Below are positions 9,280 to 19,023 of a DNA stretch of 64,000 nt, piece by piece. The notes under the pieces were generated by a model. That model was given only the letters and a program-made list of their open reading frames with translations, did not search any database and was not told the DNA's origin. The DNA comes from Flavobacterium psychrophilum (GTDB lineage: Bacteria; Bacteroidota; Bacteroidia; Flavobacteriales; Flavobacteriaceae): positions 16,025-80,024 of the forward strand of contig CAMCVA010000012.1 in the NCBI GenBank assembly GCA_945879625.1, written 5' to 3'. Numbering within the stretch: the first letter of the stretch is position 1; each line of letters begins with the position of its first letter. A program made the position numbers and the translations under genes.

Positions 9280-10242
9280 TTATCGGCTGCGATTGGCGAG
9301 GGGTAAAAATAAAAAAGACAGCAGGCCAAGAAGCAAAACAAAAAACATTTGGGAGCTCCAAACAATCCAGCCAAAGGCATTTCCTGCTGTTTCGGCTATG
9401 CCATAAACGGCCAAAATTTTTGAAATCATAAACGGGTAAGACCCAAACCCACTGTTGGTAAATGCAATGGAGATACTACCCACAACAAAGGCCGTAACTA
9501 CTGCGCCAAAGGGAATGCTGCTGGTTTGTGGCAAGGCAAATAAGGTGCAATAAAACATGAGCACATAAGATACCCAAATAAATAAGGTATGCGCCAAATA
9601 CCAGCCCTTGTTTTTCATGTAGATGAGCGTGCTAACCCCTTCGCGCAAGCCGGCTAATCTTCCTTTTATTTTCAAAATAAATTTATTTTTCGAATAATAA
9701 AAAAGCGCCGCAATTCCCAAACCGAAAACAACTAAAACCCCCAACGTAATCAAGGCTTTTTCGGCGGGAATTTTATCTAAAATAAATGATTTAACTACCG
9801 AGAATTGGATAAAAAAAGCAGTGATAATAAACAACAATAACACCAAAACGTCTAAGATTCGCTCGGCGACAACGGTTCCAAATCCTTTATCAAAAGGGAT
9901 GCTGTTGTATTTTTTAAGGATAACCGCTCGAGAAATTTCACCCGATTTGGGCACGGTCAAATTGAGTAAATTACAAATATTGATGGCCATATAATTGGTG
10001 GCAAAATTGGTGGGATACCCCAAATGGTCTAAGGAGTATTTCCAACGATAGGCCCTTGACATATTTCCTAATATAGCAATTAGTAGGCCCAAAACGATAA
10101 AGTTGTAGTTGGCATCCTGAAAATACCCTTTAATTTCTTGCAGTTGTTGGCTTGAAAATTGGTTGTAGGTGTGATAGGTTAAATAAACTCCCAAAGCAAC
10201 AGGAAGGAGAACAGAAATCCATTTACTCAATTGCTTTTTCAC
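9280..10242 (-). CDS. Lysylphosphatidylglycerol synthetase/UPF0104-family membrane protein
   Basis: This 320-aa integral membrane protein has about eight hydrophobic segments and the family marks EIKGYFQDANY, NMSRAYRWKYSL, TVPKSGEISRAVILKKYN and VAERILDVLVLLL. These match the lysylphosphatidylglycerol synthase transmembrane (flippase-like) family. It lacks the cytosolic synthase domain of MprF, so a lipid flippase or carrier role is inferred; the substrate is unknown. It starts 5 bp after panD, which supports co-transcription. Confidence 0.85.
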   Translation of the reverse strand: MKKQLSKWISVLLPVALGVYLTYHTYNQFSSQQLQEIKGYFQDANYNFIVLGLLIAILGNMSRAYRWKYSLDHLGYPTNFATNYMAINICNLLNLTVPKSGEISRAVILKKYNSIPFDKGFGTVVAERILDVLVLLLFIITAFFIQFSVVKSFILDKIPAEKALITLGVLVVFGLGIAALFYYSKNKFILKIKGRLAGLREGVSTLIYMKNKGWYLAHTLFIWVSYVLMFYCTLFALPQTSSIPFGAVVTAFVVGSISIAFTNSGFGSYPFMISKILAVYGIAETAGNAFGWIVWSSQMFFVLLLGLLSFLFLPLANRSR

Positions 10243-10247
10243 GTTGA

Positions 10248-10598
10248 TTAAGTCAGGGAATTGTTGAGTTCGTTTGGAAAAACCAACGAAGGTTTGAAGG
10301 TTTTGGCTTCTTCAAAATCGAGTATGCCGTAGGCGATAATAATAATAATGTCGCCTTTTTGCACTTTGCGTGCCGCGGGGCCGTTTAGGGTAATTTCGCC
10401 GCTGTTGCGGTTGCCTTTGATGACATAGGTTTCGAGACGTTCGCCATTGTTAATGTTCACAATGGAAACCTTTTCGCCTTCAATTAGATTGGCTGCCTCC
10501 ATGAGTGCTTCGTCAATGGTAATGCTGCCGATGTAATTTAAATCGGCTCCGGTTACAACTACCCGGTGTATTTTTGATTTTACTACTTGAATTTGCAT
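10248..10598 (-). CDS. panD: Aspartate 1-decarboxylase (pyruvoyl enzyme)
   Basis: PanD decarboxylates L-aspartate to beta-alanine for pantothenate. The 116-aa proenzyme carries the self-cleavage site Gly24-Ser25 (YIGS), where Ser25 becomes the pyruvoyl group, and the conserved start [18 protein letters not shown]. It also has [10 protein letters not shown] and [11 protein letters not shown]. It lies 16 bp downstream of panC, which joins its product to pantoate. Length and motifs are typical for the family. Confidence 0.97.
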   Translation of the reverse strand: MQIQVVKSKIHRVVVTGADLNYIGSITIDEALMEAANLIEGEKVSIVNINNGERLETYVIKGNRNSGEITLNGPAARKVQKGDIIIIIAYGILDFEEAKTFKPSLVFPNELNNSLT

Positions 10599-10614
10599 GG
10601 GCGCAAAGGTAAAA

Positions 10615-11463
10615 TTAATTTAATGATATCGTATCGATCAATCGAATTTTGTTGGCAAAAACAGCAATAAATGCGCGATACTTTTTGCCTGCTTCTTTTG
10701 CAATACAAGGCAATAAATGGCTTTCATCGGCGATCGTAAAATATTCCAATTCAAAAAGCGACTGGGCTTCAAATTGACTTTTCACCCAATCAATCACCGT
10801 TTGTGGCTCGTGTTGCTCAAATTGTGTTTTGGCCAAAAGCAAGGTCTTATAAATAAATGCAGCTTGTTTTCGCTCTTCTACCGAAAGTCTTTCGTTGCGG
10901 GAACTCATCGCGAGGCCATTGGCTTCTCGGTAGATTGGGCAAGGAACGATGGTTACTGGAAGCTGAAGTTTTTCGACTAATTTCTTCACAATTTGCAGTT
11001 GCTGAAAATCTTTTTCGCCAAAATAGGCGTTTTGGGGCTGTATAATTTCAAACAGACGTTTAACCACTGTGCCTACACCATCAAAATGTCCGGGTCGAAA
11101 CGCGCCTTCCATTACCAGCTCTAATCCATCAAAATTATAGGATTCAGACGTGGTGTTGCCGTTGTATATGTCTTCGACAGCAGGTGCGTATACTAGGATT
11201 TCGGACGAAACGCCTTCTATGAGTTTCACGTCGTTTTCGAGTGTCCGGGGATATTTTAGCAGGTCTTCGGGGTTGTTAAACTGTGTGGGATTCACAAAAA
11301 TACTAATCACAGTATGTGTATTGTTTTGCAACGAAGCGTCCAAAAGAGATAAATGACCTTCATGAAGCGCGCCCATGGTGGGAACAAAACCAATCGAAGA
11401 TTTTGGATTTGAATGGGCTTTAAGGTGTGCAACAAAATCGGCTTGTTTGTCAAAAATCAACAT
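10615..11463 (-). CDS. panC: Pantoate-beta-alanine ligase (pantothenate synthetase)
   Basis: PanC condenses pantoate and beta-alanine with ATP to form pantothenate. The start is placed at the internal ATG at 11463 ([14 protein letters not shown]), giving 282 aa, the family length; an upstream in-frame ATG at 11490 would add nine residues that do not fit the family. The HxGH nucleotide-binding motif is [10 protein letters not shown], the KMSKS-equivalent is MSSRN, and the pantoate site includes [11 protein letters not shown]. It is the first gene of a minus-strand operon. No other pantothenate genes (panB, panE) are in the window. Confidence 0.95.
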   Translation of the reverse strand: MLIFDKQADFVAHLKAHSNPKSSIGFVPTMGALHEGHLSLLDASLQNNTHTVISIFVNPTQFNNPEDLLKYPRTLENDVKLIEGVSSEILVYAPAVEDIYNGNTTSESYNFDGLELVMEGAFRPGHFDGVGTVVKRLFEIIQPQNAYFGEKDFQQLQIVKKLVEKLQLPVTIVPCPIYREANGLAMSSRNERLSVEERKQAAFIYKTLLLAKTQFEQHEPQTVIDWVKSQFEAQSLFELEYFTIADESHLLPCIAKEAGKKYRAFIAVFANKIRLIDTISLN

Positions 11464-11526
11464 GTGTAAATCCTTAAAAATAAGAGGCAAACTTAAGTTA
11501 TTAGTTCATAACTGCATAAATTTTTG

Positions 11527-11534
11527 TAATTTTG
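11527..11534 (+). promoter_or_regulatory. Bacteroidetes -7 box upstream of the synthase-like gene
   Basis: TAATTTTG matches TAnnTTTG and ends 37 bp before the ATG at 11572. It sits in the 108-bp divergent gap between panC and the plus-strand gene. Confidence 0.5.
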
Positions 11535-11571
11535 CCTGATTTTTATTGACAACAAATAAAGTAACAATCTT

Positions 11572-12378
11572 ATGGAGGAAAAGAGGATATTATACGTATC
11601 ATCTGAAGTGGTGCCTTATCTAGCTGAAAACGAGGTGTCTTTGATGTCTTATGATGTTCCCAAAATGGTCAATGATCAAGGAGGACAAATTCGAATTTTC
11701 ATGCCCCGCTACGGAAACATTAACGAGCGCAGGCATCAGTTACACGAGGTAATTCGTTTGTCGGGTATGAACCTAGTTGTCAATGACTTAGACATGCCAT
11801 TGATTATCAAAGTGGCCTCCATTCCCAAAGAGCGCATCCAAGTATATTTTATCGATAATGACGAATACTTCAAACGCAAAGCCACCTTTACTGACGAAGA
11901 AGGGGTCTTGTTTGCCGATAACGATGAGCGTGCCATTTTCTTTGCCAAAGGCGTGGTTGAGACAGTAAAAAAATTAAACTGGGTGCCTGATATTATTCAC
12001 GTACACGGTTGGATGGCTGCTTTGTTGCCCATCTACATGAAACATTACTACAAAGATGAAGCCTTGTTTGCCGATACAAAAATTGTTACTTCGGTCTACA
12101 GTCAATCGTTTGAAGGCAATTTAAATAGTGAACTGAGCAATAAAATTCAATTTGACGGCGTGCCCAGTTCAGCCATTTCCGAATTGGCCGAGCCTTCCTA
12201 TGACAACATCATAAAAGCCTCGATAAATCATTCAGACGCCGTGATTATTGCCTCAGAAAACCTGTCTTCAAGTTTAACAAAATTTATAGAATCGTCGGGG
12301 AAACCTTTTTTACCTTTCGCCACGAAAGACGAATTTGCGCAAGCTTATACTAATTTTTACAAAGATTTGGTTCTATAA
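11572..12378 (+). CDS. Truncated glycogen/starch synthase-like protein (N-terminal GT5 domain only)
   Basis: The 268-aa product matches the N-terminal Rossmann domain of GT5 glycogen synthases (ILYVSSEVVPYL, IRIFMPRYGNINERR, DIIHVHGWMAALLPIYMK). It lacks the C-terminal half, and the ADP-glucose motif KTGGLxDV is replaced by ENEVSLMSYDVPKMV. Glycogen synthase activity is therefore unlikely. Flavobacteria commonly carry such a short homologue next to panC and before a DUF4270 lipoprotein, so this looks like a conserved adapted form rather than recent decay. It is followed after 17 bp by the DUF4270 gene and then glmS. Confidence 0.8.
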   Translation: MEEKRILYVSSEVVPYLAENEVSLMSYDVPKMVNDQGGQIRIFMPRYGNINERRHQLHEVIRLSGMNLVVNDLDMPLIIKVASIPKERIQVYFIDNDEYFKRKATFTDEEGVLFADNDERAIFFAKGVVETVKKLNWVPDIIHVHGWMAALLPIYMKHYYKDEALFADTKIVTSVYSQSFEGNLNSELSNKIQFDGVPSSAISELAEPSYDNIIKASINHSDAVIIASENLSSSLTKFIESSGKPFLPFATKDEFAQAYTNFYKDLVL

Positions 12379-12395
12379 TCTCTTTTTAAACACAC

Positions 12396-14084
12396 ATGAA
12401 TATACGTATTTTGGCCCCCTATTTTCTTGTTCTTATTTTTGGTTTTTCTGTGATATCCTGCGACAGCACCTACAACGAAGTGGGATCAGATATTGTAGGG
12501 GATACTAGTTTTGAGTTCGGAACACCGGCCACCTATGACGCATTAGCCTACAACCAAGGATTGGGCGCAATGGACTCCAAGAATTTACCGGTAAACGCCT
12601 TGGGAATCTACAACAATCCCGTTTTTGGATTGACTAAAGCACATTTTGCTACCCAAATACAATTGGCGGTATTAAATCCAACTTTTAATGTGGCTTTAAG
12701 TCCTGAAATTGATAGTGTTTACTTGACTATCCCTTATTTTAGCACCAAAACAGAAACCAGTTCTACAGGTGTAGGCACCTACGAATTGGATTCAATTTAT
12801 GGGCCATCCGATTCCAATTTTGATTTAAAAGTATACGAATCAGGGTATTATATTCGCGACTTAGATCCAACCAGCAGCACCCAATCGGTTCAAGGTTATT
12901 ACACCAACCAAAACGCCGATTTTGATGCGGTAAAAGGAGCCTTACTAAACGATGATCCTGCTGACAATCAAAATACTGCTTTTTTGTTTAGTAACTCCGA
13001 ATACAACGAATTGAAAACTTCTGCTGATGGTGTAGAATCCATTGTGCGCAAAGTGCCCGCCATGCATTTAAAACTCAACAAAACATTCTTTAAAAATAAG
13101 ATATTTGAAGCGCCCGCCGGGAAATTGCTCAACAACAACATTTTCAAAGAATACTTTAGAGGACTTTATTTCAAAGTAGATAATGCAGGAACTTCCCCCG
13201 GAAATTTGGCCTTACTCAACTTTAAAGGCGGATCAATAACCATAAGCTATTCGGAATACGAAAGCGTTCCCGATAACGACCCTGTAACTCCCTTACCCGA
13301 TAAAGTTCAAAAATCAGTTGTATTAAATATAGCCGGAAATTCGGTGAGTTTATTGGAGCAAACCAACTCGCCCAATTATACAGCAGCTTTGCCAGGAAAT
13401 TCATCTACTGGCGACGCAAAATTGTATGTAAAAGGAGGCGCCGAAGGATCTATGGCGATTATCAATTTATTTAATCCTGCAGATTTATTTCGTTATACCG
13501 ACGGTGTACAAGTAAATATACCAAACAATGTGCCTGACGAATTGGACGAATTGCGCGAAAAGTACCGCCGGAAAGAATTGGTAGTGAATGATGCGGCTAT
13601 AACCTTTAGTATCGACAACCAAACGATGAATACAGGAACTCCAGCGGCCTACGAGCCTAACCGAGTTTACCTGTATGACATAAAAAATAAACGCCCGGTT
13701 TTGGACTATTATACCGACCAATATGTCAATTCCCTACAACCCAAATTAGCCAAAAATGTGCACGGAGGAATCATTACCAAAGACGCTGATGGCCGAGGCA
13801 CACAATATAAAATCAGGATCACCAATCACTTGCGCAACTTGATTAAATACACCGATTCAACCAATGTAAAATTGGGCGTGGTGGTCACCGAAAACATCGG
13901 GGTAGTAACCAACAAACGCTTAAAAAACTCTTTCATTACCGGCACACAAACTGTTTCTGAAGCGCCTACTATGAGTGTAACCAATTTATTGGGCACTGTT
14001 TTATACGGATCAAATATTCCTGCTGGAGACCCAAACGAAGACAAAAAATTGAAATTAACCATCTATTATACAGAACCCAAATAA
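12396..14084 (+). CDS. DUF4270 family lipoprotein
   Basis: The 562-aa protein starts with a lipoprotein signal (FGFSVISC, Cys about 23), which predicts lipidation at the outer membrane. The mature start DSTYNEVGSDIVGD and the later blocks (IDSVYLTIPYFS, LKLNKTFF, YFRGLYFKVDN, KLKLTIYYTEPK) are those of DUF4270, a Bacteroidetes-only family of unknown function. It sits between the synthase-like gene and glmS with 9 bp to glmS, so the three are probably one transcript. The role is unknown; a link to envelope or surface polysaccharide is only suggested by the neighbours. Confidence 0.85.
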   Translation: MNIRILAPYFLVLIFGFSVISCDSTYNEVGSDIVGDTSFEFGTPATYDALAYNQGLGAMDSKNLPVNALGIYNNPVFGLTKAHFATQIQLAVLNPTFNVALSPEIDSVYLTIPYFSTKTETSSTGVGTYELDSIYGPSDSNFDLKVYESGYYIRDLDPTSSTQSVQGYYTNQNADFDAVKGALLNDDPADNQNTAFLFSNSEYNELKTSADGVESIVRKVPAMHLKLNKTFFKNKIFEAPAGKLLNNNIFKEYFRGLYFKVDNAGTSPGNLALLNFKGGSITISYSEYESVPDNDPVTPLPDKVQKSVVLNIAGNSVSLLEQTNSPNYTAALPGNSSTGDAKLYVKGGAEGSMAIINLFNPADLFRYTDGVQVNIPNNVPDELDELREKYRRKELVVNDAAITFSIDNQTMNTGTPAAYEPNRVYLYDIKNKRPVLDYYTDQYVNSLQPKLAKNVHGGIITKDADGRGTQYKIRITNHLRNLIKYTDSTNVKLGVVVTENIGVVTNKRLKNSFITGTQTVSEAPTMSVTNLLGTVLYGSNIPAGDPNEDKKLKLTIYYTEPK

Positions 14085-14093
14085 TATATAGAT

Positions 14094-15941
14094 ATGTGTG
14101 GAATTGTTGGATACATCGGAAAAAGAGAAGCCTATCCCATTATAATTAAAGGATTAAAACGTTTAGAATACCGCGGCTATGACAGTGCGGGAATCATGTT
14201 ATACGACGGCCAAGACATGAAATTGTCCAAAACAAAAGGAAAAGTTTCAGATCTAGAAGAAAAATCGGCCACAGAAATCACCATAAACGGATCGATTGGA
14301 ATGGGCCACACGCGCTGGGCCACCCACGGCGTTCCGAATGATGTAAATTCGCACCCGCATTTATCCAATTCGGGAGAATTAGCCATCATACACAACGGAA
14401 TTATCGAAAACTATGCGCCTTTAAAAAAGGAATTGATTAACCGCGGCTATGTCTTTAAATCAGACACCGATACCGAAGTGTTGATTAATTTGATAGAAGA
14501 TGTTCAAAAAACACACAATCTAAAACTAGGAAAAGCCGTTCAAGTTGCCTTAAATCAAGTGGTGGGCGCCTATGCCATTTGCGTTTTTGACGTGAAAAAA
14601 CCCAACGAAATAATTGTTGCCCGCTTGGGAAGTCCTCTGGCAATTGGCGTGGGCGTAGATGAATTTTTTATTGCTTCGGATGCCTCTCCATTTATAGAAT
14701 ACACGTCAAATGCGATTTACTTGGAGGACGAAGAAATGGCGATTGTACGCTTGCATAAACCCTTAAAAATCAGAAAAATTAAAGACGATTCGTTGGTAGA
14801 TCCATATGTTCAGGAACTTCAAATGAATTTGGAACAAATAGAAAAAGGTGGCTACGATCATTTCATGATGAAAGAAATCTTCGAGCAGCCGAGTGTAATT
14901 AAAGATACCTACAGAGGTCGTTTGCTCGCCAACCAAGGAATCATCCAAATGGCGGGTGTAGAAGACAATTTAGAGAAATTCTTGAATGCCGAACGCATTA
15001 TCATTGTAGCTTGTGGCACCTCATGGCATGCCGGCTTGGTGGCCGAATATGTAATTGAAGAATTTGCACGCATACCCGTTGAGGTTGAATACGCTTCTGA
15101 ATTCCGTTACCGAAATCCTATTATCAATAAAAAAGATGTGGTCATTGCCATTTCACAATCGGGAGAAACCGCTGATTCCTTGGCAGCGATCAAGTTGGCC
15201 AAAGAACATGGCGCTTTTGTGTTTGGCGTTTGTAATGTGGTGGGTTCTTCCATTTCTAGAGAAACCCACGCGGGTGCTTACACTCATGCCGGACCAGAAA
15301 TTGGCGTGGCTTCTACCAAAGCATTTACCACACAAATCACCGTATTGACTATGTTGGCCTTGCGTTTGGCAAAAGCCAAAGGAACCATGAACAATTCCGA
15401 TTACCACCGCTATTTGCAAGAATTGGAATTGATCCCGGAAAAAGTAGCCGAAGCTCTAGAAACAAATGAAGTGGCCAAAGTGATTGCCGAACGATTTAAA
15501 GACTCTACCAATTGTTTGTACTTGGGTCGCGGATATAATTTCCCGGTTGCTCTAGAAGGCGCATTGAAACTCAAAGAGATTTCGTACATCCACGCCGAAG
15601 GTTATCCCGCTGCCGAAATGAAACATGGACCAATTGCTTTGATTGACGAACACATGCCGGTTATTGTAATTGCCCCCAAACAAGGCCATTATGACAAAGT
15701 GGTGAGTAACATTCAAGAGATTAAATCCAGAAGCGGAAAAATCATAGCCGTGGTTACCAAAGGCGACGTACAGGTGCGCGATTTGGCCGACTACGTGATT
15801 GAAATTCCAGAAACTTCAGATGCCTTATCGCCATTATTGACAACTATTCCGTTGCAATTGTTGTCCTACCACATTGCGGTACTGCGCGGTTGTAACGTAG
15901 ATCAGCCTAGAAATTTAGCCAAATCAGTTACCGTAGAATAA
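14094..15941 (+). CDS. glmS: Glutamine-fructose-6-phosphate aminotransferase (isomerising)
   Basis: GlmS makes glucosamine-6-phosphate from fructose-6-phosphate and glutamine, the first step to UDP-GlcNAc for peptidoglycan and LPS. The 615-aa enzyme has the N-terminal glutaminase domain with catalytic Cys after the initiator Met (MCGIVGYIG), GHTRWATHG and HNGIIENY. Two SIS domains follow (ACGTSWHAGL, AISQSGETADSLAAI) and the C-terminal tail DQPRNLAKSVTVE. It is complete and of normal length. It ends a three-gene transcript closed by a strong terminator. No glmS-ribozyme-like leader was noted. Confidence 0.98.
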   Translation: MCGIVGYIGKREAYPIIIKGLKRLEYRGYDSAGIMLYDGQDMKLSKTKGKVSDLEEKSATEITINGSIGMGHTRWATHGVPNDVNSHPHLSNSGELAIIHNGIIENYAPLKKELINRGYVFKSDTDTEVLINLIEDVQKTHNLKLGKAVQVALNQVVGAYAICVFDVKKPNEIIVARLGSPLAIGVGVDEFFIASDASPFIEYTSNAIYLEDEEMAIVRLHKPLKIRKIKDDSLVDPYVQELQMNLEQIEKGGYDHFMMKEIFEQPSVIKDTYRGRLLANQGIIQMAGVEDNLEKFLNAERIIIVACGTSWHAGLVAEYVIEEFARIPVEVEYASEFRYRNPIINKKDVVIAISQSGETADSLAAIKLAKEHGAFVFGVCNVVGSSISRETHAGAYTHAGPEIGVASTKAFTTQITVLTMLALRLAKAKGTMNNSDYHRYLQELELIPEKVAEALETNEVAKVIAERFKDSTNCLYLGRGYNFPVALEGALKLKEISYIHAEGYPAAEMKHGPIALIDEHMPVIVIAPKQGHYDKVVSNIQEIKSRSGKIIAVVTKGDVQVRDLADYVIEIPETSDALSPLLTTIPLQLLSYHIAVLRGCNVDQPRNLAKSVTVE

Positions 15942-15961
15942 GCAAAATCAAAATAGACGCC

Positions 15962-15992
15962 AAAAGCGAGTTGGAAACAACTCGCTTTTTTT
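15962..15992 (+). terminator. Intrinsic terminator after glmS
   Basis: An inverted repeat (AGCGAGTT / AACTCGCT, loop GGAAAC) is followed by seven T residues. It lies 20 bp downstream of the glmS stop. Confidence 0.9.
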
Positions 15993-16134
15993 GTTTAAAA
16001 CGGTAAAAATTTAAACTTAAATTTCACTAAAAAACACTGGTCTAAAATGCGAATAATAAAATTTTCAGGCCTTTTTTTAGTAATATTAAAAATAGTTGTA
16101 TTTTGGCTTTCTAAACCAACAAAATTTAAAACCA

Positions 16135-18993
16135 ATGAAGAGCTATTTAGTTATTTTGACGTTGTTTTTTTGCAGTCTTACCTTTGCACAAACAGCCCTA
16201 TCAGGCGTTGTGTCTGACGCAAAAAAACAGCCAATTCCTGGAGCCAATGTAAAGATTGCGGGAGCTTTAAACAGCGCAAGTACTGATGTTAACGGTAAAT
16301 TTACCTTAAATGCCGTGAATTTGCCTTGCAAGCTGGAAATCACCAGTGTGGGCTATGCACCACAGACAGTTTCTGTTTCCTCTGCTTCTCAAGCCATTTC
16401 GGTGAGTTTGACAGACGAAGAAACACAATTAAATGAAATCGTTGTTTCGGCGTCTAGAACACCAGAACGCGTGTTAGAATCGCCAGTAACCATAGAACGA
16501 ATGGGTTTGGCGCAAATTAAAAACACGACTGCAGCCTCCTACTATGATGGCTTGGAGAATTTAAAAGAAGTTCATTTTAACACCAGTAGTTTCTCTTTCA
16601 AATCAATCAACACCCGCGGATTTGCAACCGTTGCAAACACCCGTTTTATGCAATTGGTAGACGGAATGGACAATTCCTCACCGGCCTTGAATTTTGTGTT
16701 GGGTAACTTGATCGGAATTTCAGAATTAGATGTGGCAAGTGTGGAATTATTGCCAGGAGCATCTTCTGCGCTGTATGGCGCAAATGCCTTTAATGGAATT
16801 TTGTTTATGAACAGCAAGAGCCCATTTACTAGCCAAGGCTTAAGCACCTACTTTAAATACGGACAAACATCGCAAGAAGCCGCTGGAGTAAATGATTATT
16901 TTGATGTAGGTATTCGTGCCGCACATGTATTTAACAAGTATTTTGCTGCCAAAACAAATTTCACGTTCATGAAAGCAACCGAGTGGATTGCCAATGACAA
17001 ACGAAATGTTGTGGGTGGTGGACTTTATACAGATCCAAGTAACATTGGACACGATGTCAATCAAAACTACGATGGCTTGAATTCTTATGGGGATGAGGTG
17101 AGTACCTTTATTGCCAATGTGGGTCAAGTGAGCCGAACAGGATACATGGAAAAAGACTTGAACGACAACACCATCAGAAACGTGAAAGCCGATTTTTCTT
17201 TGCACTTCAAGCCGTTTGACAACGACTTTGAAATCATTTTACAAAGCAAATTTGGAACAGGAAACACTATCTACCAAGGAGCCAACCGTTATGCGTTGAA
17301 AAACTTTTACATGAACCAAAACCGTATCGAAGTAAAAGGAAAAAATTTCTTTGCAAGAGCCTATATGACTGCTGAAGATGCCGGAGATTCCTATGACATG
17401 CGTTTTGCTGCTTGGAACGTAAATAGAGCTGCTAAGGCCGACACGAACTGGTTTACCGATTATGCGAGAGCGTATCAATTGTCTAGTGCTGTTTTAGGAT
17501 TGAACGGGTACGACGCTTCCAATTATGCTAGAACCTTCGCCGATACAAATATTTCACCTATTTTAAATTTAACTCCATCTGTAGACCCTAATAATCCATC
17601 AGCACCCACATTGCCAAGATTCTTGGCTGGATCTCCAGAATTTAAAAATGCCTTAAGCACCATTGCACAAGATCCTGATTTTACCAAAGGGGCGAAGTTT
17701 ACAGATCGTTCTAAGTTGTACCACAGTGATGTAAATTATAACCTTAGAGATGTAATTAAAGTGGCTGATGTGCAAGTAGGTGGTTCGTATCGTCAATATG
17801 TGATGGATTCAGAAGGGTCTATTTTTACCGATTATGATGCGCCAATTACCTATACTGAATTGGGATTATATGTACAAGCACAAACTAAATTAAAGGATAA
17901 TCGATTAAAAATTACGGAATCCATTCGATACGATAAATCCCAAAATTTTGACGGTAGCTTTACGCCTCGTATAGCATTTGTGTATTCGGCTGGAGCCAAT
18001 AAAAATCACAATATTCGTTTTTCCGTTCAAACCGGATTTAGAAATCCAACTACACAAGACCAATACATCGGATTGGATTTAGGGCCATTTGCTTTAATTG
18101 GTTCTGCACCAGACAATTTAGATCGTTATGTAGAAACAAGAGTGTTAAGCGCTGCTGGTCAAGCCCTTACAGGCGCGTCTAGTGTTTCATTGAGTGGACA
18201 AGACGCTTATTACAATTCTTACACCAGTACATCTGTAGCTGCATTTGCTGCGGCTCCCAAAACCACACCCGCTCAACTCCAAGCAGCGGCCAATTTATTA
18301 CAAGTGGCTACACCAGGATTAGTAAAACCTGAGAAAGTTCAAGCGGTTGAATTGGGCTACCGTTCATTCATTGAAGACGTGTCAGTAGACATTAACGGGT
18401 ACTACAATATGTATACCGACATGATTAGTAATGCCAACGTAATTACACCATTATACGGCGATGTAAACGTGCCAATTAATTTGGGTGACGCAACAACTCT
18501 AGCTCCGTTGAGCGCTTTAAGCAATGGTGACCGTCGTGTGTATCAAGTATATACCAACTCAAAAGCTTCGTTGGAGTCATACGGAGTGGGATTGGGCTTA
18601 GGCAAAAAAATATTTGGCGACTATGAGCTTAATGCCAATTACAACTATGCCGGTTTTATCTATGATGACGCAAACGAAGCTGGATTTGAAACCTCATTCA
18701 ACACCCCAAAACACCGTGTAAAAGCATCTATTGGGAATCCAAGATTGTTCAAAAATTTTGGATTCAATACCAATGTACGTTGGAACACGGCCTACACTTG
18801 GCAGTCGTCATTTATTGACGGAGATGTCCCAGAAAATACAGTTGTGGATGCACAAATTACCTACGGAATTCCTTCTATGAAATCAGTATTTAAATTGGGA
18901 GCCAACAACCTAATGGGCAAAGATTACATACAAGTAGTCGGAGCAGGAGCCATTGGTCAACTTTGGTATGCTTCCTGGACAATTAATCCTTAA
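16135..18993 (+). CDS. TonB-dependent outer-membrane receptor
   Basis: The start is placed at the ATG at 16135 (MKSYLVILTLFFCSLTFAQ, a clean signal peptide), not at the in-frame ATG at 16096, which would add 13 non-signal residues. The 952-aa protein has a CarboxypepD_reg-like beta-sandwich (about 20-105), a TonB-box-like region, a plug domain (NEIVVSASRTPERVLESPVTIERM, INTRGF, VELLPGASSALYGANAFNG) and a ~750-residue barrel. It should import a ligand too large for porins; which one is not visible. The next gene, 30 bp on, is a GDSL-like lipoprotein, which suggests an ester-containing or lipid-like ligand. No SusD partner is present. Confidence 0.92.
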   Translation: MKSYLVILTLFFCSLTFAQTALSGVVSDAKKQPIPGANVKIAGALNSASTDVNGKFTLNAVNLPCKLEITSVGYAPQTVSVSSASQAISVSLTDEETQLNEIVVSASRTPERVLESPVTIERMGLAQIKNTTAASYYDGLENLKEVHFNTSSFSFKSINTRGFATVANTRFMQLVDGMDNSSPALNFVLGNLIGISELDVASVELLPGASSALYGANAFNGILFMNSKSPFTSQGLSTYFKYGQTSQEAAGVNDYFDVGIRAAHVFNKYFAAKTNFTFMKATEWIANDKRNVVGGGLYTDPSNIGHDVNQNYDGLNSYGDEVSTFIANVGQVSRTGYMEKDLNDNTIRNVKADFSLHFKPFDNDFEIILQSKFGTGNTIYQGANRYALKNFYMNQNRIEVKGKNFFARAYMTAEDAGDSYDMRFAAWNVNRAAKADTNWFTDYARAYQLSSAVLGLNGYDASNYARTFADTNISPILNLTPSVDPNNPSAPTLPRFLAGSPEFKNALSTIAQDPDFTKGAKFTDRSKLYHSDVNYNLRDVIKVADVQVGGSYRQYVMDSEGSIFTDYDAPITYTELGLYVQAQTKLKDNRLKITESIRYDKSQNFDGSFTPRIAFVYSAGANKNHNIRFSVQTGFRNPTTQDQYIGLDLGPFALIGSAPDNLDRYVETRVLSAAGQALTGASSVSLSGQDAYYNSYTSTSVAAFAAAPKTTPAQLQAAANLLQVATPGLVKPEKVQAVELGYRSFIEDVSVDINGYYNMYTDMISNANVITPLYGDVNVPINLGDATTLAPLSALSNGDRRVYQVYTNSKASLESYGVGLGLGKKIFGDYELNANYNYAGFIYDDANEAGFETSFNTPKHRVKASIGNPRLFKNFGFNTNVRWNTAYTWQSSFIDGDVPENTVVDAQITYGIPSMKSVFKLGANNLMGKDYIQVVGAGAIGQLWYASWTINP

Positions 18994-19023
18994 TTCTCTC
19001 ATTCGTAATAAAAATATAGCATC

